64,000 nucleotides of DNA from Ferruginibacter sp. (lineage in GTDB: Bacteria; Bacteroidota; Bacteroidia; Chitinophagales; Chitinophagaceae), in assembly GCA_025963635.1 (NCBI GenBank), contig JAOQAK010000075.1, positions 62,001 through 126,000 of the forward strand, given 5' to 3'. Positions 51,582 to 59,092 of the stretch are shown piece by piece; the stretch's first letter is position 1, and every line of letters begins with the position of its first letter. Under the pieces are notes generated by a model. The model was given only the letters and a program-made list of their open reading frames with translations. It was not told the origin of the DNA and made no database searches. Made by a program: the position numbers and the translations under genes.

Positions 51582-52040
51582 CTAATTCAATTTCCAGATA
51601 TAAAAATTTAGCAGTGCAGCAAAACTAACCCACCAGATATAGGGTACCATCAGCCAGGCAGCAGCCGGCGAAATTTTACCAAACCATATAATTGTTAGCA
51701 TAATGATCGCCCACATCAGCAATATTTCCACAAACGCCCAGCCGGGCTGATGTGCATAAAAGAAAATAAATGACCAGGCGAAATTTAAGGCAAGCTGAAA
51801 AGAAAATAAAAAAATGGCAGTTTGTTTTACCAACTTTTTGCCGCTGTTTTTCCAAACAAGCCATAAAGCAAGTCCCATCATGATATATAAGATCGTCCAA
51901 ACCGGTGCAAATATCCAGTTAGGCGGATTAAAAGGCGGTTTATCTGCATCAGCATACCAGCCGTTTACACCGGTTGAGGTAAAAAATCCGGCAACGCCGC
52001 CTATCAGTAACGGAATAAGAATGGAAACAATCAACTTCAT
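51582..52040 (-). CDS. TspO/MBR family membrane protein
   Basis: A 152-residue protein with five TM helices. The family segment WYADADKPPFNPPNWIFAPV follows the first helix, then WTILYIMMGLALW and a Trp-rich later half (WAFVEILLMWAII, WLMVPYIWWVSFA). TspO proteins bind porphyrins and other hydrophobic ligands and influence tetrapyrrole and stress responses. The start at 52040 (MKLIVSILIPLL) follows the family; an ATG at 52067 and a GTG at 52079 are alternatives. The gene begins 38 bp after the DUF3810 stop, so they are probably co-transcribed. Confidence 0.9.
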   Translation of the reverse strand: MKLIVSILIPLLIGGVAGFFTSTGVNGWYADADKPPFNPPNWIFAPVWTILYIMMGLALWLVWKNSGKKLVKQTAIFLFSFQLALNFAWSFIFFYAHQPGWAFVEILLMWAIIMLTIIWFGKISPAAAWLMVPYIWWVSFAALLNFYIWKLN

Positions 52041-52078
52041 ACTCCGGCCATTAAAAAACCATGCCATAATTGGCCACA

Positions 52079-53158
52079 CTACAACCGGCCGAACTTTTTA
52101 TAATAAGCAATCAGGAAACCGGTCACCTCATCATAACTTAACACACCAGAGGGCTGTTGATTACTCTCTAAATATTTTCCGTATATCCAGCGGATTACAG
52201 GTTCTACCGGGTTTTTGTGCCGGTTATTAAAACGCCACCAATCTTTTAAGTCTTGCTTTACAGAAGGTTGCAGCTGCTTTGTAAAGGTTTTTGCCGAAGC
52301 TGAATCTGTTTGGTACAGGTTGCGGTTGGCGTATAAAAAAAGATCGAGGTAAACTGAATAGTGAAAAGACGGATCCTTTGAAGCCGCCGCCGCAAGGTAT
52401 CCAACAAAATTTGCCTCATTTTCTTTTGCATAACCAAGCTGGTGGGCTATTTCGTGGCAATTTGTATAAGGTTGCAAAAATTTCGGAATGGTTGTATTTA
52501 CCTGTCCTTCACCGGTAAAAGGATTGTAATACCCCATAAAGCCAACATAGTTTCCGAGCCAGCCCCATAAAGATGTTTTTATAGAAGCTGGATGATAATT
52601 TATAAAAGAATATTGCTGGTTCAACGCTCCGTAAGCATCCATTGAACTTCTAAATATTTCCCCGCTGCTCTTTACCTTCGGTGGATTTTGCAAAAGCACT
52701 GCACTGCTCTCATTCACCTTTTGAAGCAGTATATTGTTTAGTAATTTAACTTCCTCCAAAGAATACTCGTTCATTGATAATCCGAGTTGACTGGCGATTC
52801 CTTTGCGATTGTAGTTGATGCCCCACAGAACATTGAATATGATATAAATCAGCAGCATCAAAACAAGCACCCGCTGCATGCCCCGAATCATCGCCGAGGG
52901 CAGCCGTTGCTTTTTAACCAGCAGTCTTATGCTTTTAACCAATCTAAAGAGCAGCCATAAGCCAAACATCCCATATAGTATGTCACCCAAACTGAAGGGC
53001 AGCCATCCCAGGAGCCCTCTTAAGAAGACGGCAATATAAGGATACATCCAGGTAGAATAGTATTGTTCCACCCGCAACGAATTGGACGAAAATATGTGAA
53101 TGATGATTGCAAAAGCCCCCAGAATACCAACTAAAATCCAGTATTTTCTATGCTTCAT
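52079..53158 (-). CDS. DUF3810 membrane protein with HExxH motif
   Basis: A 359-residue protein. Three hydrophobic segments lie in the first 115 residues (about 8-26, 38-55 and 60-80/95-112), followed by a soluble domain with a zinc-protease-type motif HEIAH at 235-239 and Glu248 in KENEANF. This is the DUF3810 layout found in Bacteroidota and Firmicutes. An integral-membrane metalloprotease is plausible, but the substrate is unknown. A near-match -7 box (TATTTTTA on the minus strand, 53165-53172) lies 6 bases ahead of the ATG. It is followed by TspO. Confidence 0.88.
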   Translation of the reverse strand: MKHRKYWILVGILGAFAIIIHIFSSNSLRVEQYYSTWMYPYIAVFLRGLLGWLPFSLGDILYGMFGLWLLFRLVKSIRLLVKKQRLPSAMIRGMQRVLVLMLLIYIIFNVLWGINYNRKGIASQLGLSMNEYSLEEVKLLNNILLQKVNESSAVLLQNPPKVKSSGEIFRSSMDAYGALNQQYSFINYHPASIKTSLWGWLGNYVGFMGYYNPFTGEGQVNTTIPKFLQPYTNCHEIAHQLGYAKENEANFVGYLAAAASKDPSFHYSVYLDLFLYANRNLYQTDSASAKTFTKQLQPSVKQDLKDWWRFNNRHKNPVEPVIRWIYGKYLESNQQPSGVLSYDEVTGFLIAYYKKFGRL

Positions 53159-53245
53159 AGGTTCTAAAAATAACGAAAAAGCCCATCCACCTTAAATTCA
53201 GGGCAAATTTTCTGTAATTATTGGCTGAATTAAACCTAAAAACGC

Positions 53246-53253
53246 TACCTTTG
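53246..53253 (+). promoter_or_regulatory. TAnnTTTG promoter of the yceD-rpmF-plsX cluster
   Basis: TACCTTTG matches the -7 consensus, and TTGG at 53221-53224 lies 21 bases upstream as a suitable -33. The box overlaps an in-frame open stretch upstream of the DUF177 gene and thereby decides its start at 53275. Confidence 0.7.
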
Positions 53254-53274
53254 CCGTCCTTTAAACCGGCGGTA

Positions 53275-53820
53275 ATGGGAAAAAGAAGGGAATTTGAAAT
53301 AGCTTTTGTGGGTTTAAGGCCCGGTATCCACGAGTTTACTTTCGAAGTGGACGACAAGTTCTTTGCTGAAGTGGAAACCAGGGACTTCACCAATTGTACA
53401 GCATCCGTTAAGCTGCAACTCGACAAAAAAAGCAGTTTTATGCTTTTAAAATTCGAGGTAGGCGGCAAAGCGGATGTGGATTGCGATCGTTGTGGAAATA
53501 AGCTCACCATGGATTTGTGGGATGAATTCAACATGGTTGTAAAAATGGTGGAAAATCCCGAGGAAATGAACCAGTTGGAAGAAGATCCCGACGTGTTTTA
53601 CATCTCAAAAACAGAAAGTCACCTGCATATCAGTGATTGGATATTTGAATTTGTAAGCCTTAGTGTTCCGTTACAAAAAATGTGTAAGGAAGAAGATTTA
53701 GGCGGGCCGCAGTGTAATAAGGAGGTGTTGGCTAAGTTAAATGAGATGAAGGTAAAAGAAGACGCAAAAAATGCCAATGCGCTTTGGAAAGGCTTAGATA
53801 AGTTTAAAGAAGAAGGATAG
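53275..53820 (+). CDS. DUF177 (YceD-like) protein
   Basis: A 181-residue protein of the DUF177/YceD family, encoded next to rpmF as in most bacteria. It has the CxxC pair in VDCDRCGNKL (around residue 70) and a second Cys pair near the C-terminus (KMCKEEDLGG...QC), suggesting a metal-binding or redox-stable fold. The family is linked to 23S rRNA/ribosome assembly and the L32 region, though the exact role is unsettled. The start at 53275 (MGKRREFEIAFVGL) was chosen because the promoter box lies just upstream. Confidence 0.9.
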   Translation: MGKRREFEIAFVGLRPGIHEFTFEVDDKFFAEVETRDFTNCTASVKLQLDKKSSFMLLKFEVGGKADVDCDRCGNKLTMDLWDEFNMVVKMVENPEEMNQLEEDPDVFYISKTESHLHISDWIFEFVSLSVPLQKMCKEEDLGGPQCNKEVLAKLNEMKVKEDAKNANALWKGLDKFKEEG

Positions 53821-53935
53821 AAGAAGGATACTGGATACTGGATACTGGATGGAAGAAAGATACTGGATAAGAGATAGACATCAAGTATCAAGGATCAAGT
53901 ATCCAGCAACAAGTATCAAGTATCAAACAACAAGA
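53821..53935. repeat. GGATACT/AGTATCA mini-repeat between DUF177 and rpmF
   Basis: The left part reiterates GGATACT (four or more copies of a 7-8 base unit). The right part reiterates ATCAAGTATCAAG-like units, which are roughly complementary. The result is a long imperfect stem in the yceD-rpmF transcript. Confidence 0.75.
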
Positions 53936-53972
53936 ATTAATTAAATTATAATAACAACTAAAATTTACAGAC

Positions 53973-54167
53973 ATGCCAAATCCGAAACGACGCCATTCGC
54001 AACAGCGCAGCGCAAAAAGAAGGACGCATTATAAGGCAAGCGAAACCACGTTAACAGTAGATAAAACTACCGGAGAAACACATGTACGTCACCGTGCACA
54101 TGTAAGTGAAGGCAAATTATACTACAAAGGACAGGTGGTTGCTGAGAAAGCGCCTCTTAAAGCATAA
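53973..54167 (+). CDS. rpmF: 50S ribosomal protein L32
   Basis: A 64-residue ribosomal protein with the L32 opening MPNPKRRHSQQRSAKRRTHY. It lacks the zinc-ribbon cysteines (C- form), which is common in Bacteroidota. The DUF177-rpmF-plsX order is the usual one and links ribosome and phospholipid synthesis. It is separated from DUF177 by the mini-repeat. Confidence 0.97.
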   Translation: MPNPKRRHSQQRSAKRRTHYKASETTLTVDKTTGETHVRHRAHVSEGKLYYKGQVVAEKAPLKA

Positions 54168-54248
54168 TATTTTTCAAATGCTGAATTCTAAGTTCTAAAT
54201 TCGATTAGTGAATTTAGGATTTGGAATTTTTTATTTAATGAATGTACC

Positions 54249-55202
54249 ATGAATATTGCCCTGGATATGATGGGTGGCGACCATGCGCCGCTGGAAGCAG
54301 TAAAAGGCATTGTACTGTTTTTAGCAGAAGCGGGCAATGATATCATCTTAACCCTTATCGGAGATGAAGCGAAGGTAACCGACCTGCTGTTAATACATGG
54401 TATTCCAATGGATAACATCATTGTAGTGCATGCATCAGAACAGATCGAAATGCATGAACATCCTACCAGGGCACTTCGTCAAAAACCACAATCTTCCATA
54501 GCCATTGGGTTTCAGTTATTAGCCGGCGGCCAAACCGACGCATTCATAAGCGCAGGCAATACCGGCGCCATGCTGGTAGGCGCATTGTTCAGCATCAAAG
54601 CCATTGAGGGAGTTAGCCGTCCTACTATCGGTGCTTATATTCCCCGTGAAAACGGCACGCTTGGCTTGTTGGTAGACGCAGGCATCAATGCGGATTGCAA
54701 GCCTGAAAATCTAAACCAGTTTGCAACACTCGGATCATTATACGCCGAGCACATTCTTGGTTATCAAAATCCCAAAATCGGTCTCATTAATATGGGTGAA
54801 GAAGAAGGCAAAGGAAACCTTTTGGTTCAGGCAGCCTACCCGTTACTAAAGGAAAATAAGCACATCAATTTCGTCGGCAATATTGAAGGCCGGGATATTT
54901 TACTGGATAAGGCAGACGTGATGGTCTGTGAAGGTTTTACAGGTAATGTAGTACTCAAGATGGCGGAAAGCCTTTATGATCTTGTACAACGAAGGGGTAT
55001 AGCCGATGAACACATGGAGCGTTTCAATTTTGAAATTTATGGCGGCATACCGGTACTGGGAGTGGCCAAACCGGTCATCATCGGTCATGGCATATCTCAT
55101 GCGCTCGCATTCAAAAATATGATAAAGATTGCTGAAAAGATGATTGAGAAGGATTTTATGGAAAAAATGAAAGAAGTATTTACCGCTCAATCGATTAGTT
55201 AA
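54249..55202 (+). CDS. plsX: Phosphate acyltransferase PlsX
   Basis: A 317-residue enzyme that makes acyl-phosphate from acyl-ACP for phospholipid synthesis. It opens MNIALDMMGGDHAP and has the conserved FISAGNTGAMLVGALF, GNIEGRDI and GFTGNVVLKM blocks. Length is normal. It follows rpmF by 81 bp. The often-linked fabH does not follow here; the next stretch is non-coding. Confidence 0.96.
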   Translation: MNIALDMMGGDHAPLEAVKGIVLFLAEAGNDIILTLIGDEAKVTDLLLIHGIPMDNIIVVHASEQIEMHEHPTRALRQKPQSSIAIGFQLLAGGQTDAFISAGNTGAMLVGALFSIKAIEGVSRPTIGAYIPRENGTLGLLVDAGINADCKPENLNQFATLGSLYAEHILGYQNPKIGLINMGEEEGKGNLLVQAAYPLLKENKHINFVGNIEGRDILLDKADVMVCEGFTGNVVLKMAESLYDLVQRRGIADEHMERFNFEIYGGIPVLGVAKPVIIGHGISHALAFKNMIKIAEKMIEKDFMEKMKEVFTAQSIS

Positions 55203-55595
55203 TACCTTACCGCGTTTGTATTTTCTTACTGCTCTCTGCTATACATCGCAAATTCCCTTTTTTTTCCGGCCGGATCTATTTCAATTAAGCTGAACGCCTT
55301 TTGATTTCGCTGAGTGATTTTTTTACCAGCATTTGTTAATTGCTCAACATCGTTGCGTCGCACACTTGAACTGTTGTACATCTTTGAACCGGTGCTATTA
55401 GCGTTCACCGTTAGCATGGGAAATATCTCACGTAGTTGCGCCGGCCAGTGCCATACCTCTCTTAATGATAAATCATTTCTATGTAAAGCGAACCGGCATT
55501 AAGTAAATCCAAATGCACTTTCTCATCTATGTTGGTTTAAATAAACACTCACAAACTCCAGCTTTACATTATGCATTTTCAACAGCATACATTTA
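55203..55595. other. Gap after plsX with a doubtful minus-strand frame
   Basis: A 63-codon frame on the minus strand (55226-55417) ends in SLIEIDPAGKKREFAMYS, which looks protein-like, but I recognise no family and see no leader or promoter. The stretch also contains CGTTGCGTCGCACACTTG (55351-55368), related to a motif at 41891-41908. It may be a gene remnant or a dispersed repeat. Confidence 0.35.
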
Positions 55596-56129
55596 TTAAA
55601 ACACATACGCCAGCCTGATCCCAAACGAACCGATCGTTCCTGCACCGGTGCCGGTATAAGCATCGTATTTGATGGTTGCATCAATCGATTTATTTGATTT
55701 GGTTGTAAACTCATATCCCAGCATCAATGGAGAATAGGCAAATGCAGTTCCATTGTAAGGCTCAAAATTACCAAGGAACGCCACTCCCATTTGTGCGCCT
55801 CCATAAAGTCCTTTAAATAAAAAATATTTGGCGCCAAGTCTCAACGGAATTATCCTGAGTGCTGCATAATTTGTACTTGAAATGTATGACTTGCCCACAT
55901 AGGTTAGTAACCCAATCGTTGCGGTGGCTTTTAGTTTATCAATAACAAAGTATTCTGCCTGCGCTGATCCCCCGAACCCAACAGAATGAGTACCGGAAAA
56001 ACTTCCCGTGGCAAAGCCCAATTCCGGTCCTGCATTAAAAGAAAATTTGTTTTCCTGCACTTCATTTTGCGCAAACGCAGATATACAAACGGTAACAAAT
56101 AACACAAAGGATACAATCACTTTTTTCAT
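55596..56129 (-). CDS. Outer-membrane beta-barrel protein
   Basis: A 177-residue exported protein with a signal peptide ending in AFAQ and alternating hydrophobic strands. It finishes GSFGIRLAYVF, an aromatic C-terminus typical of 8-stranded barrels. It belongs to the general Bacteroidota outer-membrane beta-barrel/OmpW-like group. The ATG at 56129 (MKKVIVSFVLF) begins the signal peptide; 18 upstream in-frame codons are not needed. The 319 bases from here to the toxin gene hold no gene. Confidence 0.8.
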   Translation of the reverse strand: MKKVIVSFVLFVTVCISAFAQNEVQENKFSFNAGPELGFATGSFSGTHSVGFGGSAQAEYFVIDKLKATATIGLLTYVGKSYISSTNYAALRIIPLRLGAKYFLFKGLYGGAQMGVAFLGNFEPYNGTAFAYSPLMLGYEFTTKSNKSIDATIKYDAYTGTGAGTIGSFGIRLAYVF

Positions 56130-56448
56130 GTCTATTTTTTTATGCGGTAAATTTATGCCAGCCTGTTTCTTTTGCCAAACCAATAAACTGTTAATTTTAA
56201 AAAGACATGATCCACTATTGATCCAATGGTTACAGCACCGCCTATACGAAAAGATTGCTCACACAGGTTTTCATGTAAACCTTGTTTCAGCTGCCCGATT
56301 AAATGTTGCAGCCAAAAGTATCCTCCATTTTTTAAGTGGATTGTTTGCGATACAAAAGACGGCAATCATCCAACTTAAAACAGGCTGGCATTTTGATGCA
56401 AACCTGTTTGAAAAATTAGTTGTAGAGAATACCTTGGAGAAACCGTAA

Positions 56449-56700
56449 CTATGGGAAGATCTTATAAATATCTTTCCTATGAACGAAACGTGCTAATGAA
56501 ATTGTAGAGTTTTCAAAAAAGAAGCCTAACCGATAATTGCCCACTCTTGTTCTGTAGGCTATTTTATGCCTCTTTAATTTTTTTGTATTTGGAATCTTTT
56601 CGAGCGAGTCAGCTACTTCCATAAATTCTATCAGTCGCATTAGGGATCTTTTGACCGATTTAAGATTCAATTCATTAAGATCTCTGGAAAATCTCTTCAG
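56449..56700 (-). CDS. RelE/ParE-family toxin lacking a clear start codon
   Basis: The C-terminal part is a RelE/ParE fold: IAYRTRVGNYRLGFFF and ARFVHRKDIYKIFP, the latter the typical end of Bacteroidota HigB/RelE-like mRNA interferases. Family-like residues continue upstream as YLKRFSRDLNELNLKSVKR, but this frame has no ATG or GTG. Candidates are a CTG at 56700, 7 bases after a Shine-Dalgarno-like GAGGAAAG, or a TTG at 56670 that would cut into the conserved N-terminus. A 1-base indel next to the GTG at 56708 would restore a normal start. It lies 13 bases past the antitoxin stop. Confidence 0.7.
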   Translation of the reverse strand: MKRFSRDLNELNLKSVKRSLMRLIEFMEVADSLEKIPNTKKLKRHKIAYRTRVGNYRLGFFFENSTISLARFVHRKDIYKIFP

Positions 56701-56713
56701 GTAATCACTTTCC

Positions 56714-56911
56714 TCAGGCTGATAACTTTTTCATGATCTCTGCCCGACTTACTTTTTTAGACTTGTCGATCCCCCGCATAAGTTTTGACATTCCAATGTC
56801 TTCAAGTTCTTCCTCGGATAATGCAGATGAGCCAACACCAAGTTTTTCTAACAGGTCCCTGATAAATTTAAATTCGTCCTCGTCTTTAGGAGTAATAACT
56901 AACGCTTTCAT
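56714..56911 (-). CDS. Antitoxin of the RelE-like pair
   Basis: A 65-residue acidic/basic protein, MKALVITPKDEDEFKFI..., with a C-terminal RAEIMKKLSA. Small size, the opening strand followed by helices, and its position directly upstream of the RelE-like toxin identify it as the antitoxin, which would bind the toxin and autoregulate the operon. The start at 56911 was chosen because a promoter box sits 4 bases upstream; a longer frame begins with sequence unlike a protein. Confidence 0.78.
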   Translation of the reverse strand: MKALVITPKDEDEFKFIRDLLEKLGVGSSALSEEELEDIGMSKLMRGIDKSKKVSRAEIMKKLSA

Positions 56912-56915
56912 ATGC

Positions 56916-56923
56916 CAAATATA
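56916..56923 (-). promoter_or_regulatory. TAnnTTTG -7 box of the toxin-antitoxin operon
   Basis: The minus strand reads TATATTTG, a full consensus match, 4 bases before the antitoxin ATG. This predicts a leaderless transcript. Confidence 0.6.
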
Positions 56924-57034
56924 ATAAAAAGGCTCGTGAGAACAACAAGACATTGCCGAAGGTGAGGGCGCTTCGCTTTTTAAGCATAGCATCAATTCCC
57001 TGCCCTTCGGCAATGCAAAACAGTCTTCTCAATC

Positions 57035-57643
57035 TCAATACCTGCCACCGCCAATACAAACACCAAATTTAATACCGATATATGCATTTTTTACATCGTA
57101 TCCATCATTGCTGGTACTTGAAGAGGGCGCTACGGTGGTTGCTCCTACGAGGTTATATTCTACTCCAAAACGTGCATGCCTGTATTCAAAACCAGTTCTG
57201 ATAATTCCACCTGGTTTAGAGCCTTGCGCCATATTTGAATTATTGCTGGACAAGTCAACACCTGCAGTTTGGTACAAACCTCCGCCAACACCAATAAATG
57301 GCCTGAAGTCATTGCTTGAAAAATAATAATCCGCTGTTAACAAATAAGAAGAAGATGCTTTTGCAGAAGCTGTATTGTTATAATTTCCATTGTAATCAAT
57401 ACCGGTAACAGTAATAGCTGCTTCACATCTTATTCCGATGCTTAATTGCGGCAAAACCGCATATTTTGGTTCCACTACAAACAAAAATCCGCCTTTGGAT
57501 CCTGTGCCGCCGATTGGCATTGCATATCCTGCGGATACATCCACTTTGAATGGTTTAAATTCTGCATCATCGTAATCTTGTGCAAATGTTTTTGAGGAGA
57601 AAGCCATTGTAAGGATGGCGAATACGAACAGTACTCTTTTCAT
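57035..57643 (-). CDS. Outer-membrane beta-barrel protein (OmpW/opacity-like)
   Basis: A 202-residue exported protein. The signal peptide ends in KTFAQ, followed by an acidic start and alternating beta-strands (VDVSAGYAMPIGG, PKYAVLPQLSIGIRC, PFIGVGGGLY, GFEYRHARFGVEYN). It ends in IGIKFGVCIGGGRY, so the terminal strand is followed by a short Gly-rich tail. It is likely an 8-stranded outer-membrane barrel of unknown function. A near-match -7 box (CATATTTG on the minus strand) lies around 57680-57687. Confidence 0.82.
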   Translation of the reverse strand: MKRVLFVFAILTMAFSSKTFAQDYDDAEFKPFKVDVSAGYAMPIGGTGSKGGFLFVVEPKYAVLPQLSIGIRCEAAITVTGIDYNGNYNNTASAKASSSYLLTADYYFSSNDFRPFIGVGGGLYQTAGVDLSSNNSNMAQGSKPGGIIRTGFEYRHARFGVEYNLVGATTVAPSSSTSNDGYDVKNAYIGIKFGVCIGGGRY

Positions 57644-57720
57644 GATAGGGCGTTTAGGGTTAAAAGTTAAATGAAAGACAAATATGCACTAAAACACGTG
57701 AAGTTGAACAAATTAAAAAA

Positions 57721-57760
57721 ATAAGCCTCAACTAACCTGTCATGATAAGTTGAGGCTTAT
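57721..57760. terminator. Strong bidirectional terminator
   Basis: ATAAGCCTCAACT and AGTTGAGGCTTAT are exact complements, with AAAAAA before and TTTTTTTT after. It ends the minus-strand threonine dehydrogenase transcript, 36 bases past its stop. Confidence 0.85.
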
Positions 57761-57795
57761 TTTTTTTTACCTTTTATGACTCAATAATTTTTTGT

Positions 57796-58734
57796 CTATA
57801 GATTCTCAAACATGTCTTTTGTCATCTTCTCCAGATCGTATTCTTCATGCCAGCCCCAATCATTTCTTGCTACGCTGTCATCAATGCTTTGCGGCCAGCT
57901 GTTGGCAATCTGCTGCCGGTAATCAGGCTTATAGGAAATTGTAAATGCAGGTATGTGTTTTTTAATTTCGGCTGCAATTTCCTTTGGAGAAAAACTCATC
58001 CCTGAAATATTATAAGCCGTACGGATTTTTATTTTTTCCGCCGGCGCTTCCATCAGTTCGATCGTTGCCCTTATCGCATCCGGCATATACATCATTGGTA
58101 AATAAGTATCTGCTTCAAGAAAACATTCATATTTCTTTTCATCCAGCGCTTCATGAAAAATTTCCACCGCATAATCTGTGGTGCCGCCGCCGGGTGCACT
58201 TTTATAACTGATCAAACCCGGGTAGCGTATACTCCTTACATCAAGGCCCCAGCGCTGGTGATAATAATTACACCAAAATTCACCGGCATATTTGCTGATA
58301 CCATATACAGTGATCGGTTCGATAACGGTTTGCTGCGGGCAATCTTTTTTTGGTGAAGTTGGTCCGAAAACCGCCACTGAACTGGGCCAGTAAACTTTGT
58401 TGATCTTTTCTTCCTTTGCAATGTCAAGCACATTCAGCAAGCTTTGCATGTTGATGCTCCACGCAAGATTCGGATTCTTTTCACCTGTAGCTGAAAGGAT
58501 GGCTGCCAGCAAATAGATCTGCGTAATATTTTGCCGTATCACCTGCACATGCAGCATTTCCTTGTTCATTACATCCATACTTACATAAGGGCCTGTACCT
58601 TTTAGCAGATCATTCTCTTCCCGCAAATCGCTGGCTACTACGTTTGCGTTACCATAAATTTTTCTGAGGGCAAGAGTAAGTTCCACTCCTATCTGGCCCG
58701 AGGCGCCAATCACTAAAATTTTTTCTTTGATCAT
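57796..58734 (-). CDS. SDR-type L-threonine 3-dehydrogenase
   Basis: A 312-residue extended SDR with NAD-binding GASGQIG (10-16), a catalytic Ser near 118-119 (WPSSVAVFG), and the YxxxK pair Tyr144/Lys148 in VYGISKYAGE. The GGGTTDYAVEIFH segment is characteristic of the SDR (UDP-galactose-epimerase-like) threonine dehydrogenases known from Flavobacterium and Cupriavidus. It would oxidise L-Thr to 2-amino-3-ketobutyrate; the lyase Kbl is not in the window. A nucleotide-sugar epimerase is the less likely alternative. Confidence 0.88.
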   Translation of the reverse strand: MIKEKILVIGASGQIGVELTLALRKIYGNANVVASDLREENDLLKGTGPYVSMDVMNKEMLHVQVIRQNITQIYLLAAILSATGEKNPNLAWSINMQSLLNVLDIAKEEKINKVYWPSSVAVFGPTSPKKDCPQQTVIEPITVYGISKYAGEFWCNYYHQRWGLDVRSIRYPGLISYKSAPGGGTTDYAVEIFHEALDEKKYECFLEADTYLPMMYMPDAIRATIELMEAPAEKIKIRTAYNISGMSFSPKEIAAEIKKHIPAFTISYKPDYRQQIANSWPQSIDDSVARNDWGWHEEYDLEKMTKDMFENL

Positions 58735-59092
58735 TTTTACTATCGATTATGAATGCAAGATAAAACACTCCATTGCCAATTCCTTTAAAACAAATACCTG
58801 ATTTTTCTCACTGCTATTTTGCAAAACCCCCAGCGATTTATTCTTAAATTAAACATAACAAATCTTTGTTCATTTAGCATTCCTATTTTTCAGTAACTTA
58901 AAGGTGTCATTCCTCTTTTTTCTTCCTGGGACCTCCCTTTACTTAACGTCTACATCAAACACGAAAAGTCAATAAATGACCATTATTAATACCTTAGTTT
59001 ATCTTACTTACAATGGATCATGAATTATCTAAAAATAAAATTTATAACAAACGCCTTTAGAATAATTTCATAAAGAAAATTAATCGATCTAT
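58735..59092. other. Divergent intergenic region
   Basis: These 358 AT-rich bases separate threonine dehydrogenase from the PLP decarboxylase. I see no gene, hairpin or full promoter consensus. Confidence 0.5.

Noticed and set aside
53221..53274. Upstream extension of the DUF177 protein
   Set aside because: The stretch contains the promoter (TTGG, 21 bases, TACCTTTG) and does not encode family-like sequence.
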